Notes under the pieces: generated by a model
Told to the model about the DNA's origin: nothing
The model's database searches: none
The model's input: the letters and a program-made list of their open reading frames with translations, nothing else
Part shown: positions 9,115 to 17,839 of the stretch, piece after piece
How positions within the stretch are numbered: position 1 is the first letter of the stretch
Layout: each line of letters opens with the position of its first letter
Origin: Clostridia bacterium
GTDB taxonomy: Bacteria > Bacillota > Clostridia > Christensenellales > Borkfalkiaceae
Reading direction: 5' to 3'
DNA: 36,562 nucleotides
NCBI GenBank assembly: GCA_017886575.1
Contig: JAGHJP010000060.1
Location: 1 to 36,562 of the forward strand
Made by a program: the position numbers and the translations under genes

Positions 9115-10476
9115 TCATATCAATTTGAGCATTTGGTTGACGTAGGATACGCCGACGAGTTCTATTTTTCCCTTGTATTTTTCACAGGCGGAAAGATTTT
9201 TTTTGGGCAGGATGACGCGGCGGAAGCCCATTTTGACGCATTCGTTGACCCGCTTGTCGGCAAAGGACACTCCCCGCACTTCGCCCGTCAGCCCGACTTC
9301 GCCGAAGAGGGCGGTGTATTTGTCCACGGGCTTGCCCGCGGCGCCGCTCGCCAGCGCGGCGCATATGGCGAGGTCCACAGACGGTTCCCCGAGCTTCATG
9401 CCGCCCATGGCGTTGCAGTATACGTCGGCGTTGAAGAAGGGCACGCCGCACCGCTTTTCCAGCACCGCCAGAAGGACGACGAGTTTGTTGTAGTCCACCC
9501 CCAGGGACATGCGCCGCGGCAGACCGTAGGCGGTCTTTGCCACCAGGCACTGCACCTCGACCATCATGCAGCGGTTGCCCGTTTCGGAGGGGGTGACGGC
9601 GCTCCCCGCCGCCTCGCCGCGCGATTCCGAGAGGAAGAGTCCCGCGTAATCGGCGACGCCCTGCACGCCCGTTTCGCTCATCTCGAACACGCCCACTTCC
9701 TGCACCGAGCCGAAGCGGTTTTTGACCGCGCGCAGGATCTTGAAATTCTCCTGCCCTTCGCCCTCGAAATAGAGCACGGTGTCCATGATGTGTTCCAGCA
9801 CCTTCGGCCCCGCCAGCGCGCCCTCCTTGGTGACGTGCCCGATGATGAAGAAGGTGATGCCGCGGCTCTTGGCAAGCCGCATCAGGGCGGTGGCGCACTC
9901 GCGGACCTGTCCCACGCTCCCCGCGCTCGAGTTGAGCGTTTCGGTGTATACCGCCTGAATGGAATCGATGACGACGAACTTGCTCTCCCCGATATTCTCG
10001 ACGATGTTTTCCAGGCACGTTTCGTTGAGCAGGTACATTTGCGCGCCCGCCACGCCCAGCCGCTCGCAGCGGAGTTTTACCTGCGCGCAACTCTCCTCGG
10101 CGGAGACGTAAAGCACCTTGTGGGCGGCGGACAGGTTGGCGGCGATCCGGGTCAGAAGGGTGCTCTTGCCCACGCCGGGGTCGCCCCCGACGAGTATGAG
10201 CGAGGCGGGCACGATGCCGCCCCCGAGCACGTTGTCGAACTCGGCGATGCCGCTTTTCACGCGGGTCAGCCGCTCGCGCTCCACGGCGGCGAGGGGAACG
10301 GCTTTTCCGCCGCCGAAGCGGGGCTTGGAAACCCCGCTTTTCCCGGGCATGGGCGGGGCGGGAACGGGCTCCTCCGCAAAGGTATTGAATTTTTCACAGG
10401 CGGGGCATTTTCCCAGCCAGCGCGGGCTGACGTAGCCGCACGCGCCGCAGACGTATTGCGTCGTCGCTTTTGCCAT
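9115..10476 (-). CDS. radA: DNA repair protein RadA
   Basis: A RecA-related ATPase that promotes branch migration and recombination intermediate processing. The 453 residues are the normal full length. In order: a four-cysteine zinc finger (Cys10, Cys13, Cys24, Cys27), the Walker A loop GGDPGVGKST at 97-106, the Walker B stretch FVVIDSIQ, the RadA signature KNRFG, and a C-terminal Lon-protease-like domain. ATG 10476 has a GGAAGGAG ribosome site a few bases before it. It lies only 30 bases after the TraX-like gene, so the two are probably cotranscribed from the promoter at 11280-11308. Confidence 0.97.
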   Translation of the reverse strand: MAKATTQYVCGACGYVSPRWLGKCPACEKFNTFAEEPVPAPPMPGKSGVSKPRFGGGKAVPLAAVERERLTRVKSGIAEFDNVLGGGIVPASLILVGGDPGVGKSTLLTRIAANLSAAHKVLYVSAEESCAQVKLRCERLGVAGAQMYLLNETCLENIVENIGESKFVVIDSIQAVYTETLNSSAGSVGQVRECATALMRLAKSRGITFFIIGHVTKEGALAGPKVLEHIMDTVLYFEGEGQENFKILRAVKNRFGSVQEVGVFEMSETGVQGVADYAGLFLSESRGEAAGSAVTPSETGNRCMMVEVQCLVAKTAYGLPRRMSLGVDYNKLVVLLAVLEKRCGVPFFNADVYCNAMGGMKLGEPSVDLAICAALASGAAGKPVDKYTALFGEVGLTGEVRGVSFADKRVNECVKMGFRRVILPKKNLSACEKYKGKIELVGVSYVNQMLKLI

Positions 10477-10506
10477 GGCGTTCTCCTTCCGGCCGTTTCC
10501 GGCGGG

Positions 10507-11247
10507 TCATAAAATCATTGCCAGCCCCTGCAACAGGGCGAGATGGAGGGGATAGAATATGTAAAAGAAGTATTTCATGCGCCATTTTCCCCGCCGTCCG
10601 TTGTAGAAGAGCAGGGGGAGCAGGGCGAAAAAGGCGTAGTATTCCAAAGCGCCCAGATCGGTCCCGAGGGGGAGCAGGGCGATGCCGACGGCGAGGCAGG
10701 CAAGTTTGACGTACAGGTTGTCCAATTTCCCCAAAACCGCGGGCACGGGTATGTCCTTGAAGTCGAACAGGGCGGGAAAAACGGGCAGCAGACAGCCCAC
10801 GAATCCGTAATCGATGACGAATATCTCGTTGAGGATATACGTCCCCGCGACCGTACAAACGAAAAGCAGGCAGGAGAGGACCTTGACGGAGACCGGGCAT
10901 GCCCCGTCGGCAAGCTTCTTTTTGCAGAACTGCAGGGCGTAGATCATGAGCACGGCGAGGGAAAAGGTGACGAGCACGCTCATGGTCAGGTTGCCGTCGT
11001 CGAAGAAGAAATAGACGACCTGGCAGAGGAGCGCCACGGCGAAGAGCACGGTGAAATGCAGCGCCTTGTCGCGCGTGTAGCGGCAGCCTTCCGCCAGCAT
11101 GTAGGCGAACAGGGGAAAGGACACCCTGCCGATGATGCGCAGGATGATGAGGTCGGGGAAGAGGAAAAATCCCACGTGGTCGACGACCATGAGGATGGCC
11201 GCGAGAATTTTAACGGCGTTGCCGCTTAAAAAGCCGATGTTTTTCAT
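10507..11247 (-). CDS. TraX-family membrane protein
   Basis: A 246-residue polytopic membrane protein. The N-terminal sequence SGNAVKILAAILMVVDHVGFF with its conserved lysine and DH pair, followed by IGRVSFPLFAYMLAEG, is the mark of the TraX family (first known as the F-pilin acetylase, but widespread in Bacillota chromosomes where the substrate is unknown). About eight hydrophobic segments are seen. I chose ATG 11247 rather than the longer frame start at 11289, because a TTGACA-N17-TATACT promoter at 11280-11308 would start transcription near 11273, downstream of that first ATG. radA follows after 30 bases. No plasmid-transfer genes are nearby, so a conjugation role is unlikely. Confidence 0.85.
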   Translation of the reverse strand: MKNIGFLSGNAVKILAAILMVVDHVGFFLFPDLIILRIIGRVSFPLFAYMLAEGCRYTRDKALHFTVLFAVALLCQVVYFFFDDGNLTMSVLVTFSLAVLMIYALQFCKKKLADGACPVSVKVLSCLLFVCTVAGTYILNEIFVIDYGFVGCLLPVFPALFDFKDIPVPAVLGKLDNLYVKLACLAVGIALLPLGTDLGALEYYAFFALLPLLFYNGRRGKWRMKYFFYIFYPLHLALLQGLAMIL

Positions 11248-11279
11248 GCAGTATGCCCCGTTTCGCGTCATTCCCGTAC

Positions 11280-11308
11280 AGTATACCACAAGCCGCGGCC
11301 GCTGTCAA
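11280..11308 (-). promoter_or_regulatory. SigA-type promoter for the traX-like gene and radA
   Basis: Minus strand TTGACA (11303-11308), 17-base spacer, TATACT (11280-11285). It decides the TraX-like start codon, leaving a leader of about 26 bases. Confidence 0.85.
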
Positions 11309-11402
11309 CCGGGCGCGGCCCCCGCACGGGGCGGAAAAGGGAAAAAGGAGGCGCCTTCCGCAAAAAAATCGACAAAAAGAACGGCATTTTGAATTAATTT
11401 TA

Positions 11403-11431
11403 TTGACAATCGGCACGGATGGCGTTATAAT
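11403..11431 (+). promoter_or_regulatory. SigA-type promoter for the glycerophosphodiesterase
   Basis: TTGACA (11403-11408), 17-base spacer, TATAAT (11426-11431), both perfect hexamers. The leader to the ATG at 11516 is about 78 bases. Confidence 0.9.
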
Positions 11432-11515
11432 ACACAATGAGAACTTTTTTCGCGGCGGCGTATATACATCCGATAAAGACGGAGCGCAGGACAGGCGGAA
11501 GCCCGGCGGAGAACT

Positions 11516-12343
11516 ATGAGAAGGTTAGATCATTCGTTTTTGAAAAAAATTCCCATCGCACATCGTGGTTATCACACGAGCGGGATACCGGAAAATTCCC
11601 TGCTTTCCGCGGAGAACGCCATCCGGCACGGGTATGCCATCGAGCTCGACATCCGCGTCACCCGCGACGGGCAGATCATCGTCTTTCACGACGAATACGC
11701 CAAGCGCTGCCTGGGGCTGGAAGGCCGCATCGGACAGTATACGTACGATCAGATCAAGGACATCGATCTTTTGGGCTTCAAGGGGGTACATGTCCCGCTC
11801 TTCTCGGAGTTCCTGGCATACGTCAACGGTAGGGTCCCGCTGCTCATCGAGTTGAAAGCGTGCTTCGGCGCCAAGCATTTCGTGGACAACGTCGTGAAGA
11901 TGCTCCGCGCCTATCACGGGGAATTCGCCATTCAGACGTTCAACCCCTTCGACCTCATCAAGCTCAAAAAGATCGCGCCCGAGATCATCCGCGGGCAGCT
12001 CATCACCAAGGACCTGAGCGAAATGCCCCGCGAAAACATCCGCGACCGCCTCGGCTATTTCATCGTCTGGCTGTTCGGCTTCACGCGCTTCAATTGGTTT
12101 TCCGATCCCGATTTTTATAACATCGACATCCGTTGCTACGGCAAGTATCAGAAGCGGTACGCCATCCGCAACGTGCTCACCTTCGTGGTGACCAACGAGG
12201 AAGAATACGACCGCGCCATGCGCTGTACGGACAACGTCGTGTTCGAGAACATGATCATCGAAATGCCCGGCAGCGGCGCGGGCGCGGGGACGAACGGGGA
12301 AAGCATAGACGTTTACGGCGGCGCGATATACGAATCCGCCTGA
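11516..12343 (+). CDS. Glycerophosphodiester phosphodiesterase family protein
   Basis: A 275-residue enzyme of the GDPD family, which hydrolyses glycerophosphodiesters to glycerol-3-phosphate and an alcohol. The N-terminal block IAHRGYHTSGIPENS carries catalytic His16; the metal ligands Glu43 and Asp45 are in AIELDIRVT and the second catalytic histidine is His58 in VFHDEY. There is no signal peptide or membrane segment at the N-terminus, so it acts in the cytoplasm on phospholipid-derived or teichoic-acid-derived diesters. It is a single-gene unit with its own promoter and a shared terminator at 12363-12406. The ribosome site (GGAG, four bases before ATG) is unusually close. Confidence 0.9.
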   Translation: MRRLDHSFLKKIPIAHRGYHTSGIPENSLLSAENAIRHGYAIELDIRVTRDGQIIVFHDEYAKRCLGLEGRIGQYTYDQIKDIDLLGFKGVHVPLFSEFLAYVNGRVPLLIELKACFGAKHFVDNVVKMLRAYHGEFAIQTFNPFDLIKLKKIAPEIIRGQLITKDLSEMPRENIRDRLGYFIVWLFGFTRFNWFSDPDFYNIDIRCYGKYQKRYAIRNVLTFVVTNEEEYDRAMRCTDNVVFENMIIEMPGSGAGAGTNGESIDVYGGAIYESA

Positions 12344-12362
12344 GCGCATTCACGAAAAAATA

Positions 12363-12406
12363 AAACCGCAGGGTAAGATAAATCGAGCGGACCCCGCGGT
12401 TTTTTT
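12363..12406. terminator. Bidirectional terminator between the GDPD gene and glf
   Basis: Arms AAACCGC (12363-12369) and GCGGTTT (12396-12402), extended by GGG/CCC, with a TTTTTTT run on + and a TTTTATTTTTT run on -. It suits both converging genes. Confidence 0.75.
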
Positions 12407-12429
12407 CATGCAAAAATTTTTTCTTTTCC

Positions 12430-12449
12430 CGTTCGGTGCGGGCATGCCC
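12430..12449. repeat. Dispersed CGTT-N6-GGGCATGCCC motif in a convergent gap
   Basis: CGTT, six bases, then the exact palindrome GGGCATGCCC (12440-12449), in the gap between the converging GDPD and glf genes, beyond the terminator. One of three exact intergenic copies. Confidence 0.55.
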
Positions 12450-12494
12450 CCGATAAAACAGGGGTATACTGTAAAAAGGGCGGGGGAGAGACGG

Positions 12495-13595
12495 TCAGCG
12501 CAGCTCCCTGTCCGCCGCGGCGAGTGCTTCGCGGATGACGTTGTGCATGTCGTAATATTTGTATTGCCCGAGTCTGCCGCCGAACAGGACATGCCCGTCC
12601 CCGTCCGCCAATTCCTTGTATTGCAGGTAGAGTTTTCCGTTCTTCTCGTCGTTGACGGGGTAATAGGGCTCGTCGCCCGGCTTCCAGGCGGAGGAATATT
12701 CCCGCGAAATGACCGTCTTGGGCTGGTTTCCGAACTCGAAGTGCTTGTGCTCGATGATGCGCGTGAAGGGCGTCTCGGCGTCGGTGTAGTTGATGACGGC
12801 GTTGCCCTGGAAGTTGTCGGTGTCCAGGACTTCGGTCTCGAAGCGCACGCTCCTGTATTCCAGCGCGCCGAAGCGGTAATCGTAGAAGCGGTCGATCGCG
12901 CCCGTATAGACGACTTTTTCCGCGCAGGAAAGATAGCCGTCTCTGTCGCCGAAGAAATCGGTGCTCAGCCTGACTTCGCTCCCTTCGAGCATCTTCTCGA
13001 CGATGGCGGTATAGCCGCCGACGGGAATGCCCTGGTAGCGGTCGTTGAAGTAGTTGTTGTCGAAGATGAACCGCACGGGCAGGCGTTTGATGATGAACGG
13101 GGGTAATTCCGTGCATGCCCTGCCCCATTGCTTGCTCGTATACCCCTTGACCAGTTTTTCGTAGATGGTTTTGCCGACCAGGTTGATCGCCTGTTCTTCG
13201 AGGTTGGAAGGGTTTTCGACGAACGCCTCCCGCCGCTCCTCTTCGATACGCGCTTTCGCCTCGGCGGGGGTGAACACGTCCGGCCATATCTTGGTGAAAG
13301 TGTTCATGTTGAAGGGCAGGTTATAGCACTCGTTTTTATACCGCGCCACGGGCTGGTTGACGTAGTTGTTGAATTCGGCGAACCGGTTGATATAGTCCCA
13401 GATCTCTTTGTCGGAGGTATGGAAGATGTGCGCGCCGTAGCGGTGGACGTTGATGCCCTCCACCTTTTCGGTGTAGATATTGCCCGCGACGTGCCCGCGT
13501 TTCTCGATGACGAGGCATTTTTTGCCGCGCTTGGCCGCCTCGTGGGCGAACACCGCCCCGTACAGTCCCGCGCCGACGATGAGATAATCGTACAT
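12495..13595 (-). CDS. glf: UDP-galactopyranose mutase
   Basis: A 366-residue FAD enzyme that interconverts UDP-galactopyranose and UDP-galactofuranose, the donor for galactofuranose in surface glycans. The N-terminal dinucleotide fold is YDYLIVGAGLYGAVFAHEA; the typical block NVHRYGAHIFHTSDKEIWDYI follows, as do the VGKTIYEKLVKGYTSKQWG region and the C-terminal FGGRLGQYKYYDMHNVI block with its FAD-contacting residues. The start at 13595 fits the family, and a TATAAT promoter lies just upstream. It is a one-gene unit here; a family 2 glycosyltransferase and a GtrA-like protein 3-4 kb away are possible partners, but no clear galactofuranosyltransferase is seen. Confidence 0.97.
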   Translation of the reverse strand: MYDYLIVGAGLYGAVFAHEAAKRGKKCLVIEKRGHVAGNIYTEKVEGINVHRYGAHIFHTSDKEIWDYINRFAEFNNYVNQPVARYKNECYNLPFNMNTFTKIWPDVFTPAEAKARIEEERREAFVENPSNLEEQAINLVGKTIYEKLVKGYTSKQWGRACTELPPFIIKRLPVRFIFDNNYFNDRYQGIPVGGYTAIVEKMLEGSEVRLSTDFFGDRDGYLSCAEKVVYTGAIDRFYDYRFGALEYRSVRFETEVLDTDNFQGNAVINYTDAETPFTRIIEHKHFEFGNQPKTVISREYSSAWKPGDEPYYPVNDEKNGKLYLQYKELADGDGHVLFGGRLGQYKYYDMHNVIREALAAADRELR

Positions 13596-13633
13596 GCTGT
13601 TTTTCAGCCTCCTTTTGCGTTCTCTTATCTTTC

Positions 13634-13661
13634 ATTATAGCAAAAAGCGCGGACAAGTCAA
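13634..13661 (-). promoter_or_regulatory. Promoter of glf
   Basis: Minus strand TTGACT (13656-13661), 16-base spacer, TATAAT (13634-13639), about 30 bases before the glf start. Confidence 0.75.
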
Positions 13662-13714
13662 GGCATTGCGGAAAAGAAATGGAAAAAATGCAATAAAAAA
13701 TTGAAAATTGGGTA

Positions 13715-13743
13715 TTGACAGGGCGTGTATCAGATGTTATAAT
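13715..13743 (+). promoter_or_regulatory. SigA-type promoter of the beta-glucosidase
   Basis: TTGACA (13715-13720), 17-base spacer, TATAAT (13738-13743), both perfect. The leader to the GTG start at 13856 is about 105 bases and holds no recognised riboswitch. Confidence 0.9.
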
Positions 13744-13855
13744 AACATAAGAGTTAGGCGTTTCCGCCCTTTTTGCCTTTTTTGCGGAAGCACGAAAGGA
13801 CGGCGGGACACGCCGTTGTGACAAAAAAAATTTTTTATATCAGAGGTAAATTGAC

Positions 13856-16516
13856 GTGTTGAAGTATCAGGAATTGATCGACAAGATGACGCTCGAACAG
13901 AAGGCGTCTTTGACGTCGGGCAAAGACTTCTGGCAGAGCATGAATATCGACGAACTCGGTATTCCCAGCATGTTCCTGTCCGACGGCCCTCACGGCATCC
14001 GCAAGCAGGCGGCGGCCGCCGACCATCTCGGTCTGAACAAGAGCATCCCTTCCACCTGCTATCCCACCGCCGCGACCATGGCGAATACGTGGAATCCCGC
14101 CCTCGGCGAAGAGATGGCGACCTGTCTCGGCAAAGAGGCGGTCGCGCTCAAAGTCAACGTGCTCTTGGGTCCCGGCACCAACATGAAGCGCAACCCTCGC
14201 TGCGGCAGGAACTTCGAATACTTTTCGGAAGACCCCTACCTCGCGGGCAAAATGGCGGCGGCGTACATCCGCGGCATCCAGTCCAACGGCATCTCCGCCT
14301 GTGTCAAGCACTATGCCGCCAACAACCAGGAAGAGCGCCGCATGGTCATCGACACCATCGTGGACGAGCGCACCCTGCGCGAGATTTACCTCACCGCGTT
14401 CGAGATCGCGGTCAAAGAGGGCAAGACGAAGAGCATCATGTCCTCGTACAATATGATCAACGGCACACACGTCAACGAAAATAAACACCTGATGGTGGAC
14501 ATTCTCCGCAACGATTGGGGATATAAGAACGTCGTCGTCACCGACTGGGCGGGCGAAAACCTGCGCGTCCCCGGCATGCAGGCGGGCAACGAGCTCGAAA
14601 TGCCCGGCACCAACGGCGACACCAACCGCGACATCGTCCGCGCGGTCCGTAAGTATAACGAATACAAAAAGGCGGTCGAAGAGGGCAAAATGGAACAGTC
14701 CGCGCTCGACGCGGCGGTCGAAAAGGGCGAGGCCATGCCCGAAGAAGTGCTGGACGAGAACCTCGACAGGCTGCTCGAACTCATCTTCACCACCGAAGAG
14801 GTCTACAAGAACAAGGCGGAAAAGAAGAAAGATTCCGTCGAACATGCCGAGCCCACCGATTGGGCGAGCCACATGCGCGAGACCGAGCAGGAAGAGGCGG
14901 GCGGCTACACCGCCGCATCCTCCGCCGCCGACCCGCACAAGATCGTGTTCGATGAAATGAAGCACCACGACATGGCGCTGCGTGCGGCGCAGGAATCGGT
15001 CGTCCTGCTCAAAAACAAGGACAATATCCTGCCGTTGAACGGCGAGACCAAAGTGGCGGTCATCGGCGACTTCGCCAAAGCCCCCCGCTACCAGGGCGCA
15101 GGCTCCTCGGTCGTCAATCCCACCCGCCTCGACACGGCGTATGACGCCCTCGAAGAATGCGGCGTGAACGCCGTCGGCTATGCGCAGGGTTTCGACCGCT
15201 ACGGCAAGAAAAAGCCCGCGCTCGTCGAAGAGGCGTGCGCGCTCGCCCAAAAGGCAGACGTGGTTCTTTTGTACGTCGGTCTGGACGAAGTGACCGAAGC
15301 GGAGGGGCTGGACCGCGAGAACATCGAGCTGCCCGCCAACCAGGTCGAACTCATCGACGCGTTGGCAAAGACGGGCGCAAAGATCGTCGTCGTGCTCTCC
15401 TGCGGCTCCGCCGTCGAAATGAACTGGGACGAAAAGTGCGACGCCGTCGTGCACGCCTACCTCGGCGGTCAGGCGGGCGCGAAAGCCGTGCTCGACGTGG
15501 TCATGGGTGCGGTCAATCCCTCGGGTAAACTTTCGGAGAGCTATCCGCTGCACTACGAGGACTGCTCCTCCGCCAGCCACTTCCCCGGCAAACAGATCTC
15601 CGTCGAATACAGGGAGGGGCCCTTCATCGGCTACCGCTATTACGACACCGCGGGCGTGCCCGTCAAATATCCCTTCGGGTTCGGGCTCTCCTACACGACG
15701 TTCGAATATTCCGATTTGTCCGTGGGGGAAGAAGGCGTCACGTTCACGATCGCCAATACGGGCAACAGGGACGGCGCGGAAGTCGCGCAGGTCTATGTGG
15801 GCAAAAAGCAATCGGAAATTTTCCGCCCCAAGAAGGAACTCAAAGGCTTCACCAAGGTGTTTCTCAAAGCGGGCGAAAGCAAGACGGTCACCGTTCCCTT
15901 CGACGACAAGACTTTCCGCTATTACAACGTCGGCACGCTGCAGTGGGAAGAAGAGGGGGGCGAATACCAGATCTATGTCGCCGCATCCGTCGAGGACGTG
16001 CGCTTAGAGGGCGCCATCGTGCGCGAAGGCACGGGCGCGAAATCCCCTTACGACAGGGAAAAACTCGCTTCCTATTTCTCGGGCAAGGTCGCGGACGTCT
16101 CCACGGAAGAGTTCGAAGCGCTCCTATCCGCGGGCGACGAAAAGGTACATTACAAGCGTCCCAACCCCAACTACCCCTTCTATAAGAAGAACAGAATGGT
16201 CATCCATGCCAACTGCACGGTGGCGGATCTCCGCTATGCGCGCGGCTGGACGGGCAGGCTCTTTGCAGGCGCCATCACGTTCGCCATCAAATTCCTGCGC
16301 GCCGTCGGCAACCGCACGCTCGCCAATACCCTCGTCATGGGCGTGTACCACCAGCCCATGCGCGGCATGGCAAAGTTCGGGGGCTTCGGCATGTACCGGA
16401 TGAACGGCCTCATCACCATGTTCAACGGTCACTTCTTCAAGGGCCTGGGCATGTTCATCTCGGGCGACCCGCAGACCAAGGCGGAAGAGCAGGCAAAAAA
16501 GAACGCCGGCAATTAA
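13856..16516 (+). CDS. Glycoside hydrolase family 3 beta-glucosidase-like enzyme
   Basis: An 886-residue GH3 enzyme, removing terminal beta-linked sugars. The N-terminal barrel has SDGPHGIRKQ, the NPRCGRNFEYFSEDP block, the KHYAANNQE lysine-histidine pair and the nucleophile Asp230 in VVTDWAG. Then come the alpha/beta sandwich (around 390-590) and the fibronectin-like C-terminal domain seen in many GH3 enzymes (PFGFGLSYTTFEYS onward). A further 120 residues at the end, rich in Gly, Met and Phe, are an add-on of unknown role. There is no signal peptide, so it is cytoplasmic and needs imported oligosaccharides. The start is GTG (13856) with an AGAGG site upstream; a TTG directly after is the alternative. 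Its sugar product could feed the ROK kinase downstream. Confidence 0.93.
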   Translation: MLKYQELIDKMTLEQKASLTSGKDFWQSMNIDELGIPSMFLSDGPHGIRKQAAAADHLGLNKSIPSTCYPTAATMANTWNPALGEEMATCLGKEAVALKVNVLLGPGTNMKRNPRCGRNFEYFSEDPYLAGKMAAAYIRGIQSNGISACVKHYAANNQEERRMVIDTIVDERTLREIYLTAFEIAVKEGKTKSIMSSYNMINGTHVNENKHLMVDILRNDWGYKNVVVTDWAGENLRVPGMQAGNELEMPGTNGDTNRDIVRAVRKYNEYKKAVEEGKMEQSALDAAVEKGEAMPEEVLDENLDRLLELIFTTEEVYKNKAEKKKDSVEHAEPTDWASHMRETEQEEAGGYTAASSAADPHKIVFDEMKHHDMALRAAQESVVLLKNKDNILPLNGETKVAVIGDFAKAPRYQGAGSSVVNPTRLDTAYDALEECGVNAVGYAQGFDRYGKKKPALVEEACALAQKADVVLLYVGLDEVTEAEGLDRENIELPANQVELIDALAKTGAKIVVVLSCGSAVEMNWDEKCDAVVHAYLGGQAGAKAVLDVVMGAVNPSGKLSESYPLHYEDCSSASHFPGKQISVEYREGPFIGYRYYDTAGVPVKYPFGFGLSYTTFEYSDLSVGEEGVTFTIANTGNRDGAEVAQVYVGKKQSEIFRPKKELKGFTKVFLKAGESKTVTVPFDDKTFRYYNVGTLQWEEEGGEYQIYVAASVEDVRLEGAIVREGTGAKSPYDREKLASYFSGKVADVSTEEFEALLSAGDEKVHYKRPNPNYPFYKKNRMVIHANCTVADLRYARGWTGRLFAGAITFAIKFLRAVGNRTLANTLVMGVYHQPMRGMAKFGGFGMYRMNGLITMFNGHFFKGLGMFISGDPQTKAEEQAKKNAGN

Positions 16517-16613
16517 TTTGCCGTGCCGTAAGCGAAAAGAGAAACTGAAATTTTCCGTCGGTAAGTGTGGAAAATGGAATGTTATAAAATCAATATATTG
16601 GAGGTTCAGTTGA

Positions 16614-17738
16614 ATGAATGAAGAGGTAACACAAAGCGCGTCCGGCGCAGCCGCGGCGCAGGCAGAAGTCAGGGTCAAACCCCTGTCCGACAACGCTTTC
16701 CTCGCCTTTTTCCAAAAGATCTGGCGTTGGTGGCTCGGCGTATGGTACGGATTCGCGGATAAGCACCCGAAGGGTTCGAAACTGATTCAGCAGTTTGTCG
16801 TCATGTTCCTGTTCAGCAACCTGGTCACCATTTTCCAGGCGCTCATCATGATTTTTTTGCCATATGCGTTTCAGGAGATCTGGGACGTGCCGTTCGTTTG
16901 GCCCGCCGTCGCGCTGCCCTGGCAGGATGCGGCAGGCAACGCCCTGAATTACGCGATCTTTAACGAACCGGTCAAGTTCCTGCTGGGGAACGATACTTTC
17001 ATTGCTTCCACGCCCGAACAGGTACAGCAATACATGGATCTGGGTTACGAATTGCAAATGTCGGGCCTCGGCAACTTCATTGCATTCGAAATTGCCACCT
17101 TCCTCGCGCAGTGTATCAATTTCCCGCTGCAGAGAAACATCACGTTCAAATCCAAAGGCAATCCCGTCGTGCAGGGTATTTGGTATTTCATCGGCTGGAT
17201 CGCCATTTCCGTGGGCGTCAATGCCATTTGGGGCATCATGAATCCCATCATGATGTGGTGGAACTGGAATGAAGCCGTCATTGCCATCATCAAGACCGTT
17301 CTGACGGGCGGCGTTTCCGTGGTCATCTTCTTCTTCATCTTCCTCGTCATCTTCCCCGATCAGCAGAAGCTGGCGGATAAAGCGGCGAAAAAGGCGGAAG
17401 CCCTGAAAAATTCGGGCGCGGCGGCGGAAGAGATTGCGGCGGCGGAAGCCAAGGCAGTCGAACTTGCCGAAAACGCAAAACTCGAAGCCGCCCGCAAAGA
17501 GGCTCTCGTCAGCGATTCCGCGGCAAACTCCCGCGCAGTCTCTTGGGAAGCGTCCAAGAAGATGCTTGAAAAAATGAAATCGGAAGGCAAATCCGAAGAG
17601 GATATCGCGGCGCAGGAGAAGATTGTCGCCGACAAGTACAATCAGGCGCTGGAAGCGGCGGTCAAGCGCGACGAGGCGATCGCGGCGAACGAAGCGGCGA
17701 TCAGAGAGGTCGAAGCCGCCCGCGCGGCGCGTGCCTGA
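16614..17738 (+). CDS. GtrA-like membrane protein with long charged helical tail
   Basis: A 374-residue protein. Hydrophobic segments lie near 58-82, 152-172, 187-207 and 220-247. The loop NFPLQRNITF at 169-178 fits the N-F-x-x-x-R-x-x-(V/T)-F signature of the GtrA family, small membrane proteins that help move lipid-linked sugars or accompany glycosyltransferases. Compared with the usual 120-150 residues, this one has an inserted segment of about 65 residues after the first helix and a C-terminal tail of about 125 residues (250-374) that is almost all Ala, Glu and Lys and predicted helical or coiled coil. GGAGG precedes ATG 16614. A terminator at 17771-17800 separates it from the glycosyltransferase gene that follows. 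The family call rests on the motif and topology and is moderate. Confidence 0.65.
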   Translation: MNEEVTQSASGAAAAQAEVRVKPLSDNAFLAFFQKIWRWWLGVWYGFADKHPKGSKLIQQFVVMFLFSNLVTIFQALIMIFLPYAFQEIWDVPFVWPAVALPWQDAAGNALNYAIFNEPVKFLLGNDTFIASTPEQVQQYMDLGYELQMSGLGNFIAFEIATFLAQCINFPLQRNITFKSKGNPVVQGIWYFIGWIAISVGVNAIWGIMNPIMMWWNWNEAVIAIIKTVLTGGVSVVIFFFIFLVIFPDQQKLADKAAKKAEALKNSGAAAEEIAAAEAKAVELAENAKLEAARKEALVSDSAANSRAVSWEASKKMLEKMKSEGKSEEDIAAQEKIVADKYNQALEAAVKRDEAIAANEAAIREVEAARAARA

Positions 17739-17770
17739 GCATGCAGACGTAAAAAATCAAAATAAGAGGC

Positions 17771-17800
17771 GGTCACGGCGGCGTTTGCGCCGCTGTGACC
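17771..17800 (+). terminator. Intrinsic terminator after the GtrA-like gene
   Basis: A 13-base stem (GGTCACGGCGGCG with CGCCGCTGTGACC, one G-U pair), loop TTTG, followed by the T-rich TTTGCCTTTTAT. It overlaps the first codons of the extended frame of the next gene, which supports the later start at 17840. Confidence 0.75.
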
Positions 17801-17839
17801 TTTGCCTTTTATAAAAAATACAAAGAGGAAAAGCGGATC

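Noticed and set aside
10507-11247. TraX-like protein as a sign of a conjugative element
   Set aside because: No relaxase, coupling protein, pilus or integrase genes are nearby; chromosomal TraX-family proteins are common in Bacillota and this one is cotranscribed with radA.
13835-15811. 658-residue open frame on - across the GH3 gene
   Set aside because: Antisense shadow; the + frame has the GH3 motifs, a perfect promoter and a leader.
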